A stretch of DNA of 64,000 nt from Coprinopsis marcescibilis (lineage: Eukaryota > Basidiomycota > Agaricomycetes > Agaricales > Psathyrellaceae), in assembly GCA_004369085.1 (NCBI GenBank), contig ML210289.1, positions 16,138 through 80,137 on the forward strand, read 5' to 3'. The position numbers and the translations under genes were made by a program. The notes under the pieces are model-generated. The model was not told where the DNA came from. It worked only from the letters and a program-made list of their open reading frames with translations, and did not search any database. This document shows positions 47,239 to 57,744 of this stretch, piece after piece. Position 1 is the first letter of the stretch. Each line of letters begins with the position of its first letter.

Positions 47239-49225
47239 TTGCCAATGACCTCTACGGTAGCGACCTTGGAACGGGTTCACCATCCAGCGGCATACTTGAC
47301 CGGACTTCTCCCTATGGGCAACACCAGCAGTCGTCGAAATTACAAAGACGCCAAGGCTGGCTCGTCCGCGTGCACTCCGGACATCCTCCCACCGGAGATG
47401 TATGATTTAATTTCTGCTTATCTTCCATTGTCTTCTGCACCGACGACACTTCGAGCACTTTCTCTAACCAACACCCATGTCTCAAACATTGTGATCCCTA
47501 TCTTATGGGCCAATATTGTCCTGAGGAATGAGCATGATGCGCTCCAACTCATCCGAAGGCTTGTCGAAAATCCAGAGAAAGGCCAATACATTCGCGGAAT
47601 TCACATTCGCGCGGCGTTGTCCGACCCTAATTCGTCACGCTCGCACGGATTGCGTTGGCTCAAGAGGAGAGGCAGAAGTGAGAACGACGCAAAGAAACAA
47701 TTCGGGCTCATCGAGGGGTTGGAGAAGCTCATCACGGCGGGCAGCCTTCCATTCATTCACTCGCTCGAGCTGCGTCTCGATCGGTTCTGGTCCAACTCCA
47801 GCATCAAGAACATACAAGGACAGTTTGAAGAAGCATCGCCTTCCTTCTGGAGGAACGTGAATCAGTTTTGTCCTCAGCTACGTAGGGTTGTGCTGCGAAG
47901 CTTGGGCGACCAAGAGATAGTCGAATATTGGCAGGCTGCATGGGTGCGAGAGTTGGGAGTATTGGAAATAAAAGTAAGCCCTGTTATCGTTGCTGATTTC
48001 TGCAGAAAGTTTGACGGTAATCCTGTAGGGTGTTACGGATTTGGATGTGCAGTTCACTCAGCGCTATAACCAGCCGACGAAAGTGATTCATCACCTTTCA
48101 CTCGTATCCTCGCAGCTTAGGAGGCTTTCCATCGGACCTCGCGTCCTCCATGATTACCTTTGGGATACGGCAGAGCTTTTTGAACTCACATTCCCAGTAT
48201 TGGAGTCCATATCTTTAGGGAACTTCGAGAGCACAATCGCAGCCGAGTACACGGACAAGGCTGTGATGTTCTGGGAGCGCCACCCAACGCTCGAGAGCAT
48301 CCATATATCTCCGAGGGTTGAGAAAAGTGGACGCTTTATTCCCCGTAGGAGCGATAGAGTTCCACAGTTCCTACCACGCTTGAGGCACCTAGAAGTAAGT
48401 GTGTACTTACTCTTGACATGTTATCGCTGTGAGGCTAATCTCAAGGTGATCATAGGCACCCATCAATGATGTCTTTTCGCTACTACCAATTCTCCACCAA
48501 CTAGTCAGCTTATCTGTTCTATTCGCTAGCAACGAGTCGATGGATTATCTGACCCGGAGTTTGCCCTCATCCGAGGGGCTTCCTCGCCTTCGAAGTATCA
48601 CTATCCTACACGATGAACCCGCACCAGTTCGCACTAGACTGAATTTTCCAGTCGAAGGGGTTATAGATTGCATTACTGCTGCCGCACCGAACGTCGAAGA
48701 GCTTGCGTATATTAGCTCCCGCCAACGCTTACCCTACGTACGCTACTCCCGTTGTGATGATTGAAGATGATTAACAATCTAACATGCAGCTTCCTAGGAG
48801 CCCATCAAACGATTGACCCGACTGAAGAGGCTATTCTACAGGAGCTACGAGAATTCTACGCTATCCAAAGTTCAGAACAATCCTGCCTTCAAAACAACAT
48901 TTGAAGACGAAGCTCTTGCCTTTGGACGAGCTTGCCCAAGCCTCGAGTCCTATGGTCTCCTAGGTGCTCCTCAGGCAGAGGATCATCCCAAGATGCTCAT
49001 CTTACGAGGCACATCTGGAAAGGTTGTTGGTACAAGGCTTGTTTCTGGGGCGGCACTCGAAATCGGGATGGAGAATGAAGCGTTTCCGCGAGTAGGTGAG
49101 TGGTACTACGTCTGCGCTGCGCTAACGCAGACATCTCTTCCATTCCGCTTTTATTGTAAATGACGTGACGTACAGGCCCTCAGTATATTCCATGGATAGA
49201 TCGAAACTTCTGGACAATAACTTGA
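47239..49225 (+). CDS. F-box-like protein, paralogue 2
   Basis: Same architecture as the gene upstream: exon 1 47239-47973, exon 2 48029-48394, exon 3 from about 48458 (APINDVFSLLPILHQLVSL), an exon starting near 48800, and a short last exon ending at 49225 with GPQYIPWIDRNFWTIT. F-box-like start: DILPPEMYDLISAYLPL, then LRALSLTNTHVSNIVIPILW. LRR-like pieces include LEKLITAGSLPFIHSLELRL, LFELTFPVLESISLG and ACPSLESYGLLGAP. A second possible start at 47314 would begin MGNTSSRRN, which resembles an N-myristoylation signal; the longer start has no such feature. I cannot decide between them from sequence alone. Confidence 0.8.
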
Positions 49226-49353
49226 CCTACATAAGTATCAAGGCAGTAAATTTGGGCCACTTTATTGACAATTTAGCTATGGTGGATAGCAGATGTATAA
49301 TCGTGGATCGGGTTATATTCGATGGAAATCTGAACAGTACATTATCGTACTCT

Positions 49354-50364
49354 TTAGAGCTTTGACTTGGGAAGGGAATCGGTGTCAACGGGCAGCATGA
49401 TGGTTTTCGATAGGAGCTCGTTGGCCTCTGAGCTACCATTCGGTGCTGCCGAGTACCCCGCGTCGACGGGAAGCATAGCGCCAGTAATCCACCGCGCTTC
49501 ATCGCTCGCTAAAAATCGAACTGCCAGCCCAGTGTCCCATCCGTTTCCTTCCGTTTGCAGTATACTTCGTTTCCGCCTCGCCTCTCGAATTTCGGGAGCC
49601 ATGCCACCACCGAACAACATCGGAGTGTACAGCATTCCTAGCATTAAATCGGTTTTCAGGCAAAGTCCAGTGGAGGATCCAGACGACGACTCACCTGGAC
49701 AAACGCAGTTCACGCGGATACCACTGGCTGCGTGATGCGCTGCCATCGCTCGGGTCATATTGATGATAGCCCCCTTGCTCGTTGGGTACAGAAGCATCGG
49801 GTTGCCGCCGAACAGACCTGCAACGCTCGACATATTTATGATGCTCCCTCTTCCGCTAATCTCGTGCTTCTCGTTCTTCTCCATGGCGGGTACCGCGTAC
49901 TTTGTCATGAGAACCATGCTTGTCACATTGACCTCCATCGCTTTGGTCCACTGAACAGGATCGACATCGACAGCAGTGCCAACTGGGCCCGCAATCCCGA
50001 CGTTGTTTACGAGGATGTCGAGCCGGCCGAAATTGTCCAGGGCTGCTTGAACAGTCCGCTTGCAGTCCGCGTCTTTCGATGCGTCCGCTTGGATTGCGAT
50101 CGCCATGGGTTTTTGGGCCGAGGCAACCCCAAACTCCGCCTGGATCATGTCGACGGTCACTTGCGCGAGCTGGACATTGTAGTCGGCGCATACTACGCGG
50201 ACGCCTACTTCTGCGAGAAGGATCGCGGCGGCTCTGCCATTTCCGATGCCGTTCGATTGGGACCCAGCACCTGTGACGATTGCGACTCGACCTTGCAAGT
50301 TCCTAGAGGGGCGAGGAGGGTTCTCTCCGTCATTGAATTGAGGGGACATGACGGCAGTACACAA
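49354..50364 (-). CDS. Short-chain dehydrogenase/reductase
   Basis: A classical SDR, NAD(P)-dependent; substrate unknown. The Rossmann motif is GRVAIVTGAGSQSNGIGNGR; VLVNNVGIAG is the NNAG-like motif. The catalytic Ser is in SIINMSSVAG and the YxxxK in LLYPTSKGAI; IRVNCVCPG follows. Directly after CPG lies a 57-base intron (49638-49694, GTGAGT...CTAG) that is a multiple of three with no in-frame stop, so the frame runs through it. Removing it gives CPGMLYTPMLFGG, which fits the family better. Mature length is about 317 residues. The start could be 50364 or the second methionine at 50349. The C-terminus LASDEARWITGAMLPVDAG is the usual SDR end. Confidence 0.92.
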   Translation of the reverse strand: MCTAVMSPQFNDGENPPRPSRNLQGRVAIVTGAGSQSNGIGNGRAAAILLAEVGVRVVCADYNVQLAQVTVDMIQAEFGVASAQKPMAIAIQADASKDADCKRTVQAALDNFGRLDILVNNVGIAGPVGTAVDVDPVQWTKAMEVNVTSMVLMTKYAVPAMEKNEKHEISGRGSIINMSSVAGLFGGNPMLLYPTSKGAIINMTRAMAAHHAASGIRVNCVCPGESSSGSSTGLCLKTDLMLGMLYTPMLFGGGMAPEIREARRKRSILQTEGNGWDTGLAVRFLASDEARWITGAMLPVDAGYSAAPNGSSEANELLSKTIMLPVDTDSLPKSKL

Positions 50365-50739
50365 GGTTTGGGGTACACGTTCTTACTATCATAGCCGACT
50401 TGGGGCTCGGAAGCAATTGCTGGTAGATAGCCGACGCCCCTGTGTCCTTGGTTAACATCGTTCGAAAAACCACCGGCAACTGCTGCTAATCCAGGGCTGA
50501 AACATGCCAGCTTTCAGGAATCCACGTGTTGGACCTTGAACACGGACGCGGTTCAGGCGACTCCGGATCCCCTTGGAGACCCAGGAAGTCTGCAGGCCCC
50601 AGAGGGATGGAGCTACTTGAACATTTCTGACGCATTAGCCCAGGACGAAGTACCAACATGATCTATCTTGCAAGAACATCCAATAAATCAAGGAACCGGA
50701 ATCTCCATGTATTATTTCTCAAGCCCCCAATTCAAACTA

Positions 50740-53700
50740 TCACCTCGTCGCACCCAATCCCAATTTCGAGTTCTTCACAATCGCCACCAACGGATTTTCC
50801 AACCCGACACCTCCAGCTCCACCTCCAATCGTCTGTCCCTCTGCCCAGCCCATCATTTCAAGCATCCTGAATCCAATATTGGACGCATCGATCCTCGGTG
50901 CCTTTGCACCGACCTGATCTCCCTCCTGGTGTCTGGGCATAGCACCTCCTCCTCCTCCTCTTCCACCACCCTTGCCTTTCCCTTTCCCACCACCACCATA
51001 GAAATCATTACCCCGATCACCAGCACCCCCAGACCGCCTAACAATCCTCTCCACCTTGCGCTCATCCACCCGCCCAACCCCCGTCCGCGTAGTCTTCCCC
51101 AACGTCACATACCGCCCCTCCCCATGCCCCTTGCTCACGCTCTTCAGCCCAAACGCAATAGCCAGCTCGTGCACATTCTTCCGCGTCTCCTTGCTCGTCG
51201 GGGGGAGACTCAAGGTGGATTTGCCCCCGACGTCGGCCACGAAACGGCGGATCATCTGGATGAGCGTGCTCATGTCGATTATCCTGTTGGAACTGGCGAT
51301 GACGGTGAGCGGCCCGTCGGATCTCGCAGCGGCGAGCATCGCTTTGCGCCCCTTCTTTCCCCCCTTCTTGTCGCTGAACGGATCGAGCGCGCGACCAAGC
51401 TTTTCTGCCTCACGTTGCGCCTTGTACTGTGCCTTCTTCGCCCGATCCTTGTCCCATGTCGCTTGCAGGTTCTCAGGAACGCTGTCGCGCTTCTTCTTGC
51501 CCCGTTCTACGAAAATGATAACATCGCTGTTAGCGAATACGACGAGATGGAGAAGTGGATACGCACTGGCTGGCTGGAGATGCTCTGTCTCATCAAAGTA
51601 TCCATCTTGAATCGCCTGGAAGAGTAGATTGCCCTTCTTCTTCTTTCGACTTTCCAGGATATCTGCATTCTCATCCAGCATCTCCTACAACGCTCGGTTA
51701 GCTCGTACTGGAATGGTACAATTGCATATACTCGTACCTGGACTTTCGCAAGCAACCCCGCCTCCCCATCATCGTAATCATCGAGCTTATCCGCGTCGAT
51801 GGCCCATCCAAGGTTTCGAGAGACCACGTCATCTTCTTCGTCGTCGTAATCGTCGTCTTCGGGGTCAACTGCACGCCCCTTGCCCTTCCCGTTTTCCCGT
51901 GCCCGGGACTGTTGCCTCAACTTCTCCAATCGGGCCTGGAAAGAAGTTCGAGGAGTTGCTTCCTCATCGTCGTCGTCCTCATCATCGTCATCGTCGTCCT
52001 CATCGTCCTCATCATCATCCTCATCGTCGAGGCTCAACCCGTCCAAACTAAATGCAGCTTCCTCCCCATCCTTCAACTCAGCGACCCGATCAAACTCTGC
52101 AACAATCATCGCCTCCTCTCGCTCCAAAAGGTCTTGTTCGTCCTCCTCGTCCTCGTCCTCCTCAGAATCTTCCTCGCTGTCTGCGCTGCTTCCAGCATCA
52201 CTACCCCGCAACCCATCCTCATCTTCCATCCTCATACTCTCCTCATCCTCCAGGTCACCCGCACTGACATGCATACCCGCCTCCCGACCCACTAATCCCC
52301 CAACAAACCGCTTCATCGCGTTCAAATCAAACTCGACATCAACATCCATATCAACGCCATTCGCCTCTTCCTGTGCAGTAGCAGCCTTCGCTTTCCCCTC
52401 CCCATCACCCGCATCCTCATCCTCACCATCCTCATCACCCCACTCCAAATCCGAATCTCCCTTCCTCCTGTCAGCCCACCTCGGGTCCTTCCACCCATCC
52501 ACCCCATCACCTTCCCGCCCATACTCCTCATAAAGCTCCTTCTCTTGCATCATCGCGCCCAAAACACCAAACATCCCTCCCCCTCCCCCGCCGCTCCCCT
52601 TGCTGTACCTCCCCTTCTGCTTCAGCCGTTTCATGATCTTCTTCTCCTTGGCCGACGCCGCCTTGTTCATGCGGGGTGTGGCCACGGAGGGACGCTTCAT
52701 CGCCGAGAGTGGGAGTGGGAGCGTACCGAGGGTGTTGCTCGGGGTGCCGCCGGAGAAGCTGAAGCTGAAGCTGTCGATGGACGGCGGGGTGGCGGCGCGG
52801 GCTGGAGTGGCGGGGGCGACACCGGCAAGACCCAGTCCCTGGTACGGCGTGAACGCAGCAGCGCGGGTCGGGGCCGCCGACTGGCGTTCAGTCTCGGTGC
52901 GATGGGATTTACGCGGGTGGGGCGCGACGTAGACGATGACCTCGTCGTCGTCGTCATCGTCCTGCGCGCCATCCACCGCGATTGGCGAGGGCGTGCGGAT
53001 TCGGGGTTTGGCGATATGTTCGGTGTGCGCTTGGGAAGGTGATGGATCGGTGTCGATTATGAACCTTGGTGGGGCGAGGTCGAGGGGTGCAACAATCGGA
53101 TCCTCTGGCACTACTTCCATCGAAGAACCGACATCCTCAGGCTTGTCTGGTGCGCGAATAGTGATCGCGTTGATGATTGTGGAAGTTGCAGAGGGCGTGC
53201 GCTCGATGGATACTGTAGTGGCCGTGGTCGTTGTAGTAGGAGTAGCGTATACGCCGGTAAACCGTTCTTCCTCGACGGCCTGTGTGGACGCACGCTTTTT
53301 GCTGAGGTCTTCGTCCTTCACTGGCTGTGCCGCGAGCTTGCTGAGATCAGAGAAATCGATCTCTTCGAGTGCGTCTTCGTCCTCCGAACCAGATACAAAG
53401 CTGGGCATTTGGTCGAATGTACCGCTGAAGACGCGGAGGACCTGGTTTGCAGTCGGCGCATGTGAGATGAACTCTTGGTCGTCGCCAGCATCTAAAATGA
53501 GAGTCGTATGAGCACGGGCTGTCCTGGATCAGAATCGTTGGAACCGCACCGTTTACAAATGGCTCTGCGATAACCTCCTCTATGATTTCCTCCGCCACCT
53601 CTTCCTCGTCATCGACGAATAGTACCCGCGAGAACTGAGACCTCACAAAACTGACAGGTCGCAGTAATGGTCTGGTGTTGTATAGGAGACTGGAGAGTGG

Positions 53701-54220
53701 TTGTTGTGCATTCAGATGGGTTTTTGGAGGTACTCTCGAGGCTTGAGGAGATCCAATTCCTCGACCTCGCCCACGAGGACTAGAGTACGAAGGCTCTGGT
53801 GCCGACGATTGAGGAGGGCCACCTCTTCCACGTCCAGCTGGTCCTCCTCGTCCTCGTCCGCCTCCACCTCGACCGCCTCGACCCCGGCTCGGTGTCTGAG
53901 GGTTCGAATTGCCACGGTTGTTGTGCATCCCTAAAAGCAATCAGCACGACCGTTTGGATGATATCCGCAGTGCCAGATTTACCAGTTGCGAACATTGGAT
54001 CTACAAGATGAAAATCGTCCAGGAGGATGGAAGGTCCTTGTCGTCCACCCCCTCCGCCCCCTCCTCCTCCTCCTCCTCCTCCTCCGCCACCCCCTCCTCG
54101 GCCACGACCTCTGCCTCTTCCACGAAATCCACCTCTCGCTCGTCCTCTACCCCCACCACGATCCGAGCCCTGGTTTTCAGACTGCTGCTGATCCTTCTTC
54201 CCTTTCCCATTTTTCGCCAT
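50740..54220 (-). CDS. SQS1: Sqs1-like R3H/G-patch protein
   Basis: In yeast, Sqs1/Pfa1 is a G-patch cofactor that stimulates the DEAH helicase Prp43 in ribosome assembly and spliceosome disassembly. Five exons fit in phase: 53983-54220, 53550-53930, 51738-53491, 51567-51684 and 50740-51506, giving 1085 residues. The N-terminus is Arg/Gly-rich (RGR runs and an 18-residue poly-Gly). A block LLDDFHLVDPMFATG precedes a second RG-rich region. The centre is very acidic (runs of DDEDDDD). The C-terminal part has the R3H domain (LIQMIRRFVADVGGKSTLSL; RKNVHELAIAFGLKSVSKGH) and the G-patch (GFRMLEMMGWAEGQTIG; NPLVAIVKNSKLGLGATR). Low-complexity stretches create many false open frames on the other strand. 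Confidence 0.9.
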
Positions 54221-54623
54221 CTTCTCTTATCCCCAAAAGCCAATCTATGCCAAAGAAAAAAGCGTTCGAGATCACTGATGTTCGAGTTTATGTTTTGCGG
54301 TCCCTGACCAAAACGAGCCCAAAAGATTGAGAATACGTTCAAAAGTTCAAGAAAAAAGTTTGGAAAGGGAGTAAAAGATTTGGCAAGAAGAAATGTGACG
54401 GGAGAGGAAATGACTCCTCGGGCTCGTCTCCGAAAAGGCCGGACGGAGCACTGTCACGGCCCGCATGCGGCTCCCTTACTCTCAAACATGGACAAAGCTT
54501 GCAGCCCCTATTTGCTAGACCTCAGCAGCGAGCGCTTAACGGTGCCTCAACAGCACGGGACATTCCCAGTGATTGACATTCTGGGATAATACAATACACT
54601 GATAAAAGTTACTATTACCATCC

Positions 54624-55313
54624 TTAGACCTTCACCTCCTCCGAGCCTCCCGCAATGACCTTCAACGCCGCAACATCGTCGTTCTGCAACGCCACTCGAA
54701 CCTCCTCCTTCTTCCCATCAGGGATCCTAAAGACGACTTCCTCTCCAGTTACCTCATCGAGATATCCAAATCCAGTCGCATCAACGCAGCTTGACTTTTC
54801 CGTCACATTCGACGGTAAAGTGGCATTGTCGTTAAGCTCTCGTCGGAGGAATTGCACCCAAAACGCCGAGAAAACTGGAAGTGACAGAGATAATCGTTTC
54901 ACGTCGGCGTTTATCACAAATAATGAGGAAGAAAGACGTACTGGCGAAGCTAGTCTGAATGCAGGTGTTGTGGTTGCCGCCGATAAAATTGCTAGGTCGA
55001 CACAGCTCTTGCGCATGTCCGAATACACGACTAGATCGATTGTTGGTGTAAGTGATAACACTTAGCTGCGCCTAGGCGGACAGGTGTGAGCTTACACGAC
55101 AGGTCCAAAGTCAGTGACGCTGTTGACGGTGCGAATGGACGCTGCGGGGCCCGTGAAAGGGCTGCAGCATTGATTTGGGCCAAGGTCAAAGCAGATAGAA
55201 AATGAGCCCACGCAGTTGGGCGCGGGGTACCATCTAAAGTCGGCGGCGGAGGCGCTCTGCGTGTGGATGACGGCTGACAAGGCAGCTAGGAAGACGTTCG
55301 TAGAGAGTTTCAT
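54624..55313 (-). CDS. Small secreted cysteine-rich protein, SSP F
   Basis: Exons 55096-55313, 54942-55030 and 54624-54874 (phases 2 and 1) give 185 residues. The signal peptide MKLSTNVFLAALSAVIHTQS is followed by ADFRWYPAPNCVGSFSIC and NQCC. Exon 2 gives VFGHAQELCRPSNF and TCIQTSFA. Exon 3 gives FWVQFLRRELNDN, KSSCVDATGFGYLDEVTGE, VVFRIPDGKKEEVRVALQND and ALKVIAGG. It is the most diverged member, but the exon pattern and the seven cysteines are kept. It lies 400 bases upstream of the Sqs1-like gene on the same strand, with its own TATA-like box. The function is unknown. Confidence 0.88.
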
Positions 55314-55399
55314 GCTGAAGGTGCTTGAGGTAGAGGTATGAGGTGTTACACGCGAGAGAGACTGGATGGGTACTGAAAGTTGCTCGCTTAAATATTCAT

Positions 55400-55408
55400 G
55401 CTTTTATA
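55400..55408 (-). promoter_or_regulatory. TATA-like box of SSP F
   Basis: TATAAAAGC on the minus strand, 87 bases upstream of the start codon. Spacing and sequence are the same as for SSP A. Confidence 0.6.
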
Positions 55409-56791
55409 GCCTTAGAAATAGCTTAATACCCGTAATGGGTTTTGGGCGCACACGGCCTAGAGTCTCCTTCTGATTGAGCCTCGCCAGAAACTGGCCTTCG
55501 AATTAGCTTGTGTCGAACCACAGGTGCGAGCGCTCAGGATTGTGGGTCCAGTCGTTCGCCTTCCTCCGAGAGAAACCCCCCATCGAACCACACACAACCT
55601 TTGATATTGTCAGCCAAGGGGTCGCGCCCATCGGTACATAGTCTCTTCTCCCAACCCATTTGGCTCAGACTCCACAGAACAAATGAGTAAGACCCTCAAA
55701 TGAGCCTTACACCCGTGTACGATGCTAAAATTGAGTTCTGTTCGCGAGGTATGTAGCTCGTTGTGTTGTCGTTGTTTGCGATTCAACCAGTTCCAAATCC
55801 CGTATGTATGATGATCTCACGAGAGCTCTACAACCCACCAAGACGGTATAAGCAAGGTATGTATCATTGACTGGCAACCCAGTTCCAACTTGCAGCCAGC
55901 CCCCGAGCTGAGTCATCGGGATTACCCCACGATTACTGTGCGGGCGCCAATATACCCCGTAGATGTAGAAACCTACCTATGTCCATGGCACTACACGGCA
56001 TGTAATCTAAAACCATAATAACAAATGCACCCCAAAATGTCGGCCATACATGAGCTGATACGCTAATACTACTCTCTGATGATACACCCAATCCACGTTA
56101 TACACTTCATGCCAACCAATTGTAATCACTGCGCAGTAGCCGATTCCCGTCTTCACCGCTCCGTAAATTTTGTGCCGTGCGGGAAGATCTTCCGACGGCT
56201 ATACTGCATTAAGTTTAGCGGCATCCTTCAGGCTCCGCTTTGGAAATCAAGGATAGAAGGTCTAATCGCGTTTGGTCTCCGGTACACCTTCGGCTAAGAC
56301 TGTTATCACCAGAGGTTCAGGCTTGGAGGTTGGATGATTGGGAAAACCTGTTATTCTCCCCCGAAGCACCATCTCAAACCGAGTTGAGTAGATAATGCGC
56401 ATACGCGGAGTGGATACCCTTAATTGATGACCATCAAGCATTATTGCCTGGCACGCAACCGAGTCTCGACATTCCTTCATCAGAAAGGGATTCAGTGTAA
56501 TAACTCGCTTGGCGCAGAGGGATGATATGATTGGGTATGCCGATGCCCGTCCCCGACTCCACCGCGGCCTCCTCGATAACACAGCCACTACTATTGCATT
56601 CTACTTAATTCTCCCGCCTTGCAGGCACATACAGACACAGATACAGGGCCCGAGACACAACTCCAAGACTCCAAGTAGCATTGAAGTCTGAAAGTGGACA
56701 CGGGCATAGACAGCTTTCACCCGATAGGACGGTGTCTTAGATTCGTCCGAGCGCCTGCCGAGGTTTGTAATTAGGCGCTATACTATACCAT

Positions 56792-56823
56792 ACCAACCAA
56801 CCAACCAACCAACCAACCAACCA
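56792..56823. repeat. (AACC)n microsatellite
   Basis: About seven to eight tandem AACC units, about 255 bases upstream of the repeat-precursor gene. Confidence 0.9.
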
Positions 56824-56934
56824 TCCAGCTTCTTCTTGTATTACGGTCTTCTTCTGTGCAAAGCGGGCATTGATGATCCATTCACTGGGTGGAGAGAAAG
56901 GGGGAGTGTCGAAGTTTCGGAGAGCCAGGGCATG

Positions 56935-56942
56935 TATATAAG
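56935..56942 (+). promoter_or_regulatory. TATA box of repeat-precursor gene
   Basis: TATATAAG, about 137 bases upstream of the start codon at 57079. Confidence 0.5.
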
Positions 56943-57078
56943 TAATGTCAGTCAACGACAAACGGCATTCTACAGGTCCACTACAGCCCACCACTACTAT
57001 TCCCTCCCAGGGCAGACAGACACGTAAGACTAGCTAAACCCCACATACTCGTAATCGTCCGCATTCCCATTCGACACC

Positions 57079-57744
57079 ATGAAACTCTCCGCGACCTTCC
57101 TCGCCCTAGCCCTTTACGCCTCCTGCGCCCTCGCAGCCCCATCCCACCTCGTCGCAAACAAACGTGGTACGTAAAATAGTAGTTTATCTACTCTGAACTC
57201 GTCTCTGAATTGTTTTGCGATAGGTGTTGTTGTAGCTCGTGACCCGAGTCATCATGCCGCATCGCCTCGGGAGCTCGAAGTTCGTGAGCCCAGCCATCAT
57301 GCTGCGTCCCCCAAGCGCCGCGAACCTAGACACCACGCCGCCTCTCCTCGAGATGTGGAGCTCGAAGCTCGTGAGCCCAGCCACCATGCTGCGTCCCCCA
57401 AGCGCCGCGAACCGAGCCACCACGCCGCCTCTCCTCGTGAGATCGAAGCTCGTGAACCCAGCCACCATGCCGCCTCTCCTCGGGACCTCGAAGCTCGTGA
57501 ACCCAGCCACCATGCCGCTTCTCCTCGTGAGCTCGAAGCCCGCGAGCCAAGTCACCACGCTGCATCCCCCAAGCGCCGTGAACCTAGCCACCACGCCGCC
57601 TCTCCTCGAGATGTGGAGCTGGAAGCTCGTGAGCCCAGCCACCACGCTGCGTCCCCCAAGCGCCGCGAACCTAGCCACCACGCCGCTTCTCCTCGTGAGA
57701 TCGACTCGCGCGAACCCAGTCACCACGCTGCATCCCCCAAATAA
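57079..57744 (+). CDS. Secreted tandem-repeat precursor, candidate kexin-processed peptide protein
   Basis: Two exons, 57079-57166 and 57224-57744 (phase 1), give 202 residues. The signal peptide MKLSATFLALALYASCALAA is followed by PSHLVANKRG, a dibasic KR site just before the repeats. The rest is twelve copies of (D/E)P(S/R)HHAASP. The separators are either KRR or R(E/D)-(V)(E)(L/I)E(A/V)R-type stretches such as RELEAR, REIEAR and RDVELEAR; the last copy ends in K and a stop. KR is the kexin (Kex2) consensus, and E-A spacers recall dipeptidyl-aminopeptidase trimming in alpha-factor-like precursors. There are no cysteines after the signal peptide. Products could be short linear or modified peptides, or the protein may act unprocessed as a His-rich metal binder or wall protein. 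No UstY-type oxidase gene is visible in the window. Confidence 0.85.
57224..57744 (+). repeat. Tandem coding repeats of 36-51 bases
   Basis: Twelve units around a core encoding HHAASP. Unit length varies with the separator. Core codons differ between copies (CAC/CAT, GCT/GCC/GCG), so protein identity is higher than DNA identity, as expected if the peptide is selected. Confidence 0.9.

Larger units (their letters stand above)
55410..57070. other. Intergenic, promoter of repeat-precursor gene
   Basis: About 1.6 kb without a supported gene. It contains an AACC microsatellite and the TATA box for the gene starting at 57079. Confidence 0.55.

Noticed and set aside
51056..53511. Several plus-strand Ser-, Pro- or Arg-rich open frames opposite the Sqs1-like gene
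   Set aside because: Reverse complements of acidic and Gly-rich low-complexity coding sequence; no domain or splice structure.
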